Shown piece by piece: positions 21,041-26,260 of a DNA stretch of 26,260 bases. Source of the DNA: Fibrobacter sp. UBA4375 (GTDB lineage: Bacteria > Fibrobacterota > Fibrobacteria > Fibrobacterales > Fibrobacteraceae); NCBI GenBank assembly GCA_002391195.1, contig DGRZ01000063.1, forward strand, positions 1 to 26,260. The letters run 5' to 3'. The notes beneath the pieces were generated by a model that searched no databases, was not told where the DNA came from, and saw nothing but the letters and a program-made list of their open reading frames with translations. How positions within the stretch are numbered: position 1 is the stretch's first letter; each line of letters begins with the position of its first letter. The translations under genes were made by a program, and so were the position numbers.

Positions 21041-21643
21041 TTACTGGGCCTTTGCTTCGGCTGCACCGTTGTTTGCTGTCGTAGCGCTCGAATCAGCCGC
21101 CGTGGCATTCGAATCGCCCGGAGCAGCAACCTCGATCTTTGCAATCTTTTCCCAGTCTTCCTTGTCGTAGTTCCTCAGGAACATGGCCCCCTGGTAACCG
21201 CGGACAATTTCCACCGCCTTGGCGGTATCCTTCTGGCTAAGGGCGTCCTTGGCGTCTTCCAGCACATCCTTCTGGGCGTTCCGCTTGTCCAGGATTTCGC
21301 CCATGCGGTTCTGGCGGAGCACTTCCATGGTATCGCTTACAAATCCCAGGTCCCAGGTGCTGTCGAAGCAGGCTTCTGCATCCAGGTATTTTTCGGGGTT
21401 CGTGGCCGCCTCGTCAAAAAGGGCATTGCAGCGGGCGAAGGTCTCGGCGCTTTCGGTCTTGGAATGCTGGTAATACTGGTAACCGCCCACGATCAGGCCG
21501 ATAACCACCAGCAAGAAGAGCCCGTCCTGCCAGCCCATGACGGGACCGCTAGGCATCTTGGGCCTTCCGTTGACGGTTTCCCCGGCTTCTAGTTTTTCTT
21601 CTGCTTCGTCAAAAGGGCTTTTTCCGTTTAAGAAACTGAACAT
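21041..21643 (-). CDS. Single-span membrane protein of unknown function
   Basis: A 200-residue protein: a short charged N-terminal part (1-38), one membrane span near 41-60 (LFLLVVIGLIVGGYQYY), then an outer domain with two Cys (CNALFDEAATNP and AEACFDSTWDLG, likely a disulphide) and helical, acidic segments; the tail is Ala/Thr/Ser-rich (about 175-200). Topology is probably N-in, domain in the periplasm. It begins nine bases after sufE and is last of three genes. No family recognised; the operon gives no firm clue. Confidence 0.7.
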   Translation of the reverse strand: MFSFLNGKSPFDEAEEKLEAGETVNGRPKMPSGPVMGWQDGLFLLVVIGLIVGGYQYYQHSKTESAETFARCNALFDEAATNPEKYLDAEACFDSTWDLGFVSDTMEVLRQNRMGEILDKRNAQKDVLEDAKDALSQKDTAKAVEIVRGYQGAMFLRNYDKEDWEKIAKIEVAAPGDSNATAADSSATTANNGAAEAKAQ

Positions 21644-21652
21644 GATTCTACC

Positions 21653-22099
21653 TTACCTTTTGGATAGTGCGTCAAAGACGCGGGCATATAAATAAATCTG
21701 TTTCACGAGGCTTGCAAAGCCGTTGCTCCGGGTGGGGGAGAGCCCTACGTTCAGGCCGATGTCCCTAAAGAATTCCGGGTTTACAGACAAAATAGCAGAC
21801 GGCGTCTGGTCGTTGTAAATCTGAAGCGCCAGCGCACCAAGGCCCCGGCTAATCAGCGGGTTGGTGGTACCGCCTTCTACGTCCATTTCGAAATGGATGA
21901 CCTCGCCGTTAAAGTTCGGCACCAAGTACATGGTAGAGGCGCAGCCCTGGATGATAAACTTTTCAGCCTTGAGGGCGGGGTCCATTCCCTTGTGGTTGCG
22001 GGCGAGACCCAGCAGGTATTCCCACTTGCCGTCGGCGTCTGTAAAGCTTGCGAATTTCGCCCGGAGTGCGTCTTGTCGTTCCTGGATAGATTCTGGCAT
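21653..22099 (-). CDS. sufE: SufE-like sulfur-acceptor protein
   Basis: A 148-residue cytosolic protein. SufE takes persulfide sulfur from the cysteine desulfurase SufS and passes it on for Fe-S cluster building. The acceptor Cys is C53 in IIQGCASTMYLVP (usual form V-x-GC-x-S). Later motifs fit: PLISRGLGALALQIY (usual LI-x-GL-x-ALL), QTPSAIL, FFRDIGL and LSPTRSNGFASLVKQI. Length is typical. It lies nine bases after the FAD oxidoreductase gene and nine before the membrane protein, without sufS or sufBCD in view. CsdE is a close alternative; I cannot tell them apart here. Confidence 0.9.
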   Translation of the reverse strand: MPESIQERQDALRAKFASFTDADGKWEYLLGLARNHKGMDPALKAEKFIIQGCASTMYLVPNFNGEVIHFEMDVEGGTTNPLISRGLGALALQIYNDQTPSAILSVNPEFFRDIGLNVGLSPTRSNGFASLVKQIYLYARVFDALSKR

Positions 22100-22108
22100 G
22101 GTTCGACC

Positions 22109-23302
22109 TTAACGCAAGAACGAGCGCATTTTCCAGATGACTGAGGGGCAGGACCAGAGCACGTTCCAGAAAATGCGGACCAGGGTCTGTTTTTCGCGGG
22201 GCAGCCTGGAGAGCCGCTTGGCGGCCTTGTCCAGCTGGTCGTCGGTAATGCTGTTGAAACCCGCCTTGGCGTTGGCGATTTGCTTGTGGCTCTTGCCCAG
22301 GGCTTCCATCCAGCGGGTGAGGGTAGAGGCCTCGATGGCTTCTCGATTTTCTCCGCTGTCCTTGAGCCACTGGTCCACCGCTTCGGCGGCAATCTTTCCG
22401 CTAATCAGGGATTCCACGATGCCCGACCGGCTGATGGGGTTCACGCAGCTGGCGGCATCGCCCGCCTTGAAAAGCCCGCATTTGGCGAGAGGCTTGTCGG
22501 ACTGCCCGCAGGCGATCATGCCGCCATAGACGGCCTTCACTGTCGCCTCCGGGTAGTTCTTCGCGATAAAATTCATGAGCTTCTGGCGCAGGGGCTCTCC
22601 GTTCTTTACGGTCTTGCCCAGCACGAAACCGATGTTCACTTCTTTGCCGTCACGGGGGAAAATCCAGCCGTAACCGTCCTGGAATTCGCTACCGAAGAAC
22701 AGCTCGATGTGTTCGGGGCTGTGCTTGATGCCGTCTGCTACGGCAAAAATGCCCGTTTCCAGGTCCGTATCGCCGGACTCGATTCCGTCAAGGCAGGCGA
22801 TGTTCCGGGTGAGCCTGCACCCGGGGCCCGAGGCGTCAATGATGGTCTTTGCCGACAGGGTGACGGATTCGTCTCCCTGGGATACCTGGACGTTCCAGCC
22901 AGTCTCGGTGCGTTCCAGCTTGTGGATAAGGGCGTCAAAATGACATTCTACCCCGTGATTCTTTGCGGAATCGGCGATGCTCTTGTGGAACAGGGCCCTG
23001 TTGAGAATCAGGCCGCAGTCCTTGCTGTAGAACTCGGCGCGGTAACGCTTGGGCGAGGTAAAGTAAATGCCCGAGAGCTTGCCCCGCACAAAGGCGGGAT
23101 CAATGGGCCACAGGGCCGCAAGCCTGTCTGCTGAAACAGCCTCTGCACAAAAGATGGGTTCCTTCCAGGGGGCTTTCTTGTCCAAAAGAAGAATCCGTCT
23201 GGCAGTGCCGGTCAAGTACCCTAGGGTGCAGGCCGCCATCAGCCCGGCAGGACCGGCCCCGCAGACTATGACATCGTACTCTTTTTGAGCGAAATTTGAC
23301 AT
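22109..23302 (-). CDS. FAD-dependent oxidoreductase, geranylgeranyl reductase family
   Basis: A 397-residue flavoprotein with the N-terminal FAD motif VIVCGAGPAGLMAACTLG, an acidic end of strand 2 (LLLDKK), the family Cys motif FCAEAVS, the middle IIDASGPGC, then YGWIFPRDGKEVNIGF and the second FAD motif KAGDAASCVNPISRSGI (about 285-301). The family includes geranylgeranyl reductases and related enzymes that reduce isoprenoid or other double bonds; the substrate cannot be read here. The last 40 residues contain a Trp-rich hydrophobic patch that may touch the membrane. First gene of a three-gene operon. Its promoter region (AT-rich, with TATTTTTTG) is shared back to back with the pentapeptide gene. 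Confidence 0.87.
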   Translation of the reverse strand: MSNFAQKEYDVIVCGAGPAGLMAACTLGYLTGTARRILLLDKKAPWKEPIFCAEAVSADRLAALWPIDPAFVRGKLSGIYFTSPKRYRAEFYSKDCGLILNRALFHKSIADSAKNHGVECHFDALIHKLERTETGWNVQVSQGDESVTLSAKTIIDASGPGCRLTRNIACLDGIESGDTDLETGIFAVADGIKHSPEHIELFFGSEFQDGYGWIFPRDGKEVNIGFVLGKTVKNGEPLRQKLMNFIAKNYPEATVKAVYGGMIACGQSDKPLAKCGLFKAGDAASCVNPISRSGIVESLISGKIAAEAVDQWLKDSGENREAIEASTLTRWMEALGKSHKQIANAKAGFNSITDDQLDKAAKRLSRLPREKQTLVRIFWNVLWSCPSVIWKMRSFLR

Positions 23303-23337
23303 TTCAAGGCAAAAAATAGCATTGTTTTACATTTTTC

Positions 23338-23368
23338 TTGCCTTTATCTGAATTTTTTTATTTATTTT
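23338..23368 (+). promoter_or_regulatory. Candidate promoter of the pentapeptide gene
   Basis: TTGCCT (23338-23343) with an AT-rich -10 area (TTTATT at 23361, or TATTTT at 23363; spacing 17 or 19). The choice between them is not resolved. A roughly 40-nt leader with AAAGGG before the ATG would follow. Confidence 0.35.
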
Positions 23369-23412
23369 AGGGGTATCCGTTATTTTGGATTTTCCATAAA
23401 GGGAACGTGTAT

Positions 23413-24837
23413 ATGAATATGATGAAAATTTCGAAATTTGGCCTTTGCCTTGTGGGCGCACTTGCCATGAGCGGCTTTGCTCAGAGTGAATGGTCCGGCA
23501 AGGACCTTAACATTTCTTTCCGCGACAAGCGTATCGACGGTTTCAACTTCAGCAACGCAAAGGCAATCAAGAATGTTACCGACTTCCAGCGTGCTGCAGG
23601 CGAAAAGCCGAACTTCAAGGGCGCGAACCTTTCCGGCGTGTCCTTCCAGAACGCCGTGATTAGCGAAGCGAACTTCAACAATGCTGTCCTCAAGGGTGTG
23701 GTCATCAGCGGTGCCGACATCCGTAGCTCCAGTTTCGAAGGTGCCGACATGGAAGAGGCCAACCTCTACCGTGCAACGCTCCTGGACAGCCAGTTCCCCA
23801 AGACCAATCTTAAGAATGCTCGTCTTGACATGATGAAGGTCTCCGAAGAAACGGACTTCAGCAAGTCAGACATGACCATGGCCTCTGTGAACGAAGTGGA
23901 CCTTACCCGTGCCGATTTCTCCAAGGCTAACCTCACCAACACCAACTTCGCCCGTTCCTTGATGGCTAACAGCGACTTCCGCAAGGCTACCCTGAACCAC
24001 ACGGACTTTACGGGTTGTAACCTGATTGCCGCAAACTTCAAGGGCACGGACCTGGTGGACGTCATCTTTGTGAAGGCCGGTCTTTCTCAGGCCGAGTTCA
24101 GCGGTGCCGAGTTCAAGAACGTGAACATGCAGGACGCTGACCTCTCCCTGACCACCTTCAACGACGTGGACCTGTCCAAGACCCAGCTCCAGCGTGCCAA
24201 GTTCGCCCAGGCTACAGTGAAGAACATGCAGTTTGCCAAGCAGGACTTGACCGGCGTGGTGTTCGACAAGAGTTCCGTGGCCAAGAACGACTTCGAAAAG
24301 GCCAAGCTCGGCAAGGCCTCTTTCTACGACGCCTCTGTTGAAAAGAACATCTTCAAGGAAGCCGATCTGGTGAAGAGCGTCTTCGACGGTGCCTACATCT
24401 TCAAGAGCATCTTCGATAAGGCCGATCTCACTAAGAGCAACTTCGCCAACTCCACCATCGAACGCTCCGACTTCCAGCTGGCCCAGATGTCTGGCACGAG
24501 CCTTGCCGGTGCAAAGCTCATCAAGGTGAGCTTCTTGAACGCGAACCTCCAGGGTGTTAAAATTGACGCCGATACCAAGATGGAAGACGTGGATTTCTCC
24601 GGTGCCGACCTGAGCAACGCGAAGATTGAAAAGTTCACGGCAAAGCGCGTGCTTTACGACAACAAGACCAAGTTCCCCAAGGGCTTTGACCCCCGTCAGT
24701 TCGGCTTCACCAAGCCCGGTGAAAAGGCTGCCGAAGTGGTGGTGAACAAGAAGCAGGGCGACAAGGTTGCCGAAGACGCCATGCCTAAGAAGAAAAAGAA
24801 AAAGAAGAAAAAACACTCTGACGATGACGATTTCTAG
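23413..24837 (+). CDS. Secreted pentapeptide-repeat protein with a Lys-rich tail
   Basis: A 474-residue protein. Signal peptide to about ALAMSGFAQ. From about 40 to 415 it is built of pentapeptide repeats, A(D/N)(L/F)xx, for example ANLSGVSFQNAVISEANFNN, so it should fold as a right-handed quadrilateral beta-helix of many coils. There is no enzyme motif. The tail has nine consecutive Lys followed by HSDDDDF. AAAGGG (23398-23403) fits ATG 23413 better than the GTG at 23407. It stands alone with its own terminator and is divergent from the oxidoreductase operon. Codon use is that of a well expressed gene (AAG, TTC, AAC). Role unknown; pentapeptide proteins elsewhere mimic DNA or act as scaffolds, but a secreted one is more likely structural or a binding protein. 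Confidence 0.87.
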   Translation: MNMMKISKFGLCLVGALAMSGFAQSEWSGKDLNISFRDKRIDGFNFSNAKAIKNVTDFQRAAGEKPNFKGANLSGVSFQNAVISEANFNNAVLKGVVISGADIRSSSFEGADMEEANLYRATLLDSQFPKTNLKNARLDMMKVSEETDFSKSDMTMASVNEVDLTRADFSKANLTNTNFARSLMANSDFRKATLNHTDFTGCNLIAANFKGTDLVDVIFVKAGLSQAEFSGAEFKNVNMQDADLSLTTFNDVDLSKTQLQRAKFAQATVKNMQFAKQDLTGVVFDKSSVAKNDFEKAKLGKASFYDASVEKNIFKEADLVKSVFDGAYIFKSIFDKADLTKSNFANSTIERSDFQLAQMSGTSLAGAKLIKVSFLNANLQGVKIDADTKMEDVDFSGADLSNAKIEKFTAKRVLYDNKTKFPKGFDPRQFGFTKPGEKAAEVVVNKKQGDKVAEDAMPKKKKKKKKKHSDDDDF

Positions 24838-24858
24838 TCGTTCCTAATTAACGGATTT

Positions 24859-24890
24859 GAGACCTCGCGCAAGCGGGGTTTCCTTTTTTT
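24859..24890 (+). terminator. Terminator of the pentapeptide gene
   Basis: GAGACCTCGC pairs with GCGGGGTTTC over 10 bp (two G-U) around GCAA, then C and seven T. The GCAA loop and GC base are shared with the hairpin at 466-501. Confidence 0.9.
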
Positions 24891-24896
24891 ATGAAC

Positions 24897-24928
24897 AAAA
24901 ACAGGTGCCCCGTTCGGAGCACCTGTTT
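24897..24928 (-). terminator. Terminator of the GH116-like gene
   Basis: On the minus strand AAACAGGTGC plus TCC pairs with GGG plus GCACCTGTTT around GAAC, then TTGTTC with a short T run. It lies 59 bases after the stop at 24987. Confidence 0.75.
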
Positions 24929-24937
24929 AAAGTTTAT

Positions 24938-24965
24938 GGGGATCCCCGCTTTCGCGGGGATGACA
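24938..24965. repeat. Dispersed palindromic repeat after the GH116-like gene
   Basis: GGGGATCCCCGC, TTTC, GCGGGGATGACA: the reverse orientation of the copies at 131 and 17416. As with trpB and trpGD it sits just beyond a stop codon, here 22 bases after it. Confidence 0.75.
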
Positions 24966-24986
24966 ATTACGCGTCGAGGGCGACGG

Positions 24987-26260
24987 CTACCACACCAAAG
25001 CGAACACCATGCCGGGGCGGAAGTACTTGCCGGCGGTGTACTTCAGGGCCGTGCTGTGGAGCAGCATGAACAGCGCGCTTGCTTCAACCTTGTTGGCCTT
25101 CGCAATGCTGCCGAATGCCTTCGTAAAGGCGGGCAGGTTGCGGGGGAGCTTCGGGCTGATGCGGGAGTCTGCAAGCATGGCGCCCTTCTTCAGAAGTTCC
25201 TTATGCATCTTGTCGGCGGCGGTAGCGCTGAGGCCGAAGGCCTTCACGAGTGCTTCCGGGTGCAGGCGGCAGGAACCGTTGAATCCTTCCGGTGCGGCAA
25301 ACGGAATGCGGGCTTCTTCGTAGAGGTTGCGGATCATGGAATCGCCCATGTCAGCAGCCTGCTTTTCCAATCCGTGGTGCATCATGGCGGTCATAATGCT
25401 GTACTGGATGCCGATCCACACGTCGTGAGCCTGGAAGTTGAATTCGTCCAGCGGGGAGCCGTCCTTACGAACAAGGTTGGCGGCACCGATGAGCGGGCTG
25501 TTGGCCTTGTAGTTCGTGTTGAAAACGCGGAGCAGGTTGGCCTTCGCCTTCTTTTCGTCGCTGATGGGCTTGAGACCCAGCAGGCGGAGGTAAGTGTCGG
25601 CGAGCATCGTGTCGGCGAATACGTCATCGCAGTCGTTGGCAATCTTTGCGTTCCAGCTGGCGGTAAAGGCGTCCTTGCACTGGGCGGTGAGCCATGCCTT
25701 CTTGAGGCCGCGGAGTTCGTTCTTCGAAAGTTCCACGTCGCTGGGAATTTCACCCGAGTTGAGCCATTCGTTGATGGTCTTGAGGGAGGCCTTCACGTTG
25801 TTGCCGTCGATGACGAGCGTGTCCTTGATGGCGTCGGCAAGCTGCGGGAGCTTGTCTGCAACCACATCCTTCGCTTCCATCGGGGTCACGAAGAAGTGGT
25901 AGTAGCCTTCGGCTTCGTCCCACAATGCTTCGTCGAATTCCTTGTTGGCAGCATCGGCCTTGGCGTTCCAAGTGTCGGCCTGAGCCTTGTCGCCGAGGAT
26001 TTCGGCAATCTTGGCGGCTGCGCGGAGGCCTGCAATCCAGAGGCTACCGCAGTACACGGAAATGCCGTGGCTGGAGAGGTTGTCGAAGGTGTCGTCGGTA
26101 CCGTGGGTGAGCGGGAAGTTTTCGCCGACCTTCACCATCTTCTCGAGGTACTGCATAGCGGCATAGACAGCTTCCTTGCAATCCTGCAAGTTCTGCTTGT
26201 CCTGCGTCTTCACGTAGTGGCGGAGCACCATCAGCACATACTTCGGAGCGAGATCCTTCC
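24987..26260 (-). CDS. GH116-like glycoside hydrolase, C-terminal part
   Basis: The frame is open to the right edge (first codons KDLAPKYVLMVLRHYV), so at least 424 residues of a larger protein are visible. The core matches the (alpha/alpha)6 domain of GH116 (beta-glucosidase, glucosylceramidase GBA2-type): DLAPKYVL, then THGTDDTFDNLSSHGISVYC, GSLWIAGLRAAAKIAE, and VFADTMLADTYLRLLGL (usually MADQLAGQWY, near the acid/base Asp). QAHDVWIGIQYSIMTAMM is the family's late motif. The last 90 residues (after CRLHPEALVKAFG) do not match what I recall of the family and may be an added helical domain. A catalytic residue set cannot be proved on the fragment. It would act on beta-glucosides or xylosides; location is unknown because the N-terminus is missing. 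Confidence 0.8.
   Translation of the reverse strand, partial: KDLAPKYVLMVLRHYVKTQDKQNLQDCKEAVYAAMQYLEKMVKVGENFPLTHGTDDTFDNLSSHGISVYCGSLWIAGLRAAAKIAEILGDKAQADTWNAKADAANKEFDEALWDEAEGYYHFFVTPMEAKDVVADKLPQLADAIKDTLVIDGNNVKASLKTINEWLNSGEIPSDVELSKNELRGLKKAWLTAQCKDAFTASWNAKIANDCDDVFADTMLADTYLRLLGLKPISDEKKAKANLLRVFNTNYKANSPLIGAANLVRKDGSPLDEFNFQAHDVWIGIQYSIMTAMMHHGLEKQAADMGDSMIRNLYEEARIPFAAPEGFNGSCRLHPEALVKAFGLSATAADKMHKELLKKGAMLADSRISPKLPRNLPAFTKAFGSIAKANKVEASALFMLLHSTALKYTAGKYFRPGMVFALVW

Noticed and set aside
23866..24816. A 316-codon minus-strand frame opposite the pentapeptide gene
   Set aside because: Mirror of the repeat codons (V-G-L-E type periodicity) and no start signal.
1..26260. CRISPR array, insertion sequence, tRNA or rRNA gene
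   Set aside because: No regular repeat-spacer pattern, transposase motif, cloverleaf or rRNA signature was seen. The repeats present are short dispersed palindromes.

Overview
The window looks like chromosomal DNA from a Fibrobacter-type bacterium. The support is a broken FISUMP domain (Fibrobacter succinogenes major paralogous domain), Ser/Tyr-rich linkers in lipoproteins, a GH116-type glycosidase, many small envelope lipoproteins, and dispersed palindromic repeats. Genus is an inference; no rRNA or tRNA gene is present to confirm it.

Layout. 1-519: intergenic repeats, then a promoter and a terminator-like hairpin just before an ORF6N-domain gene (520-1584). That gene meets an outer-membrane lipoprotein gene tail to tail. 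2549-4033: a PurF-like amidophosphoribosyltransferase. 4034-7050: an AT-rich, decaying stretch with a multiply frameshifted lipoprotein pseudogene, a two-gene DUF5674 module, an unknown secreted protein and a truncated FISUMP gene. 7169-9242: trpA and trpB on the minus strand, led by two tandem leader-peptide/attenuator units. 9783-15737: a plus-strand block with a dicarboxylate/glutamate-type symporter, a rod-shaped structured RNA, and a four-gene envelope operon (duplicated Cys-rich outer-membrane protein, two lipoproteins, a transglutaminase-like lipoprotein). 15827-20651: trpCF, trpGD and trpE on the minus strand, again led by a Trp leader peptide and attenuator. 21041-23302: a three-gene minus operon (FAD oxidoreductase, SufE, membrane protein). 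23413-24837: a secreted pentapeptide-repeat protein with a Lys tail. 24987-26260: the C-terminal part of a GH116-like glycosidase that runs off the right edge.

How the genes work together. All seven tryptophan-pathway activities from chorismate are encoded, in two transcription units on the same strand split by about 6.5 kb of opposite-strand DNA. Each unit has its own Trp-codon leader peptide (WW before trpE, WWW before trpB) and a full set of attenuation helices, so both probably answer to charged tRNA-Trp. The promoters I can place would start transcription at or next to the leader ATG.

The most interesting items are: (i) an inverted pair of the CHCEERSDEAIS-type dispersed repeat inside the trpCF coding sequence, kept in frame; (ii) the tandem attenuators before trpB, one of them with a Trp-free leader; (iii) a long nested-helix RNA at about 11100-11271; (iv) the DUF5674 two-gene module; (v) a perfect 29-bp palindrome inside the ORF6N gene.
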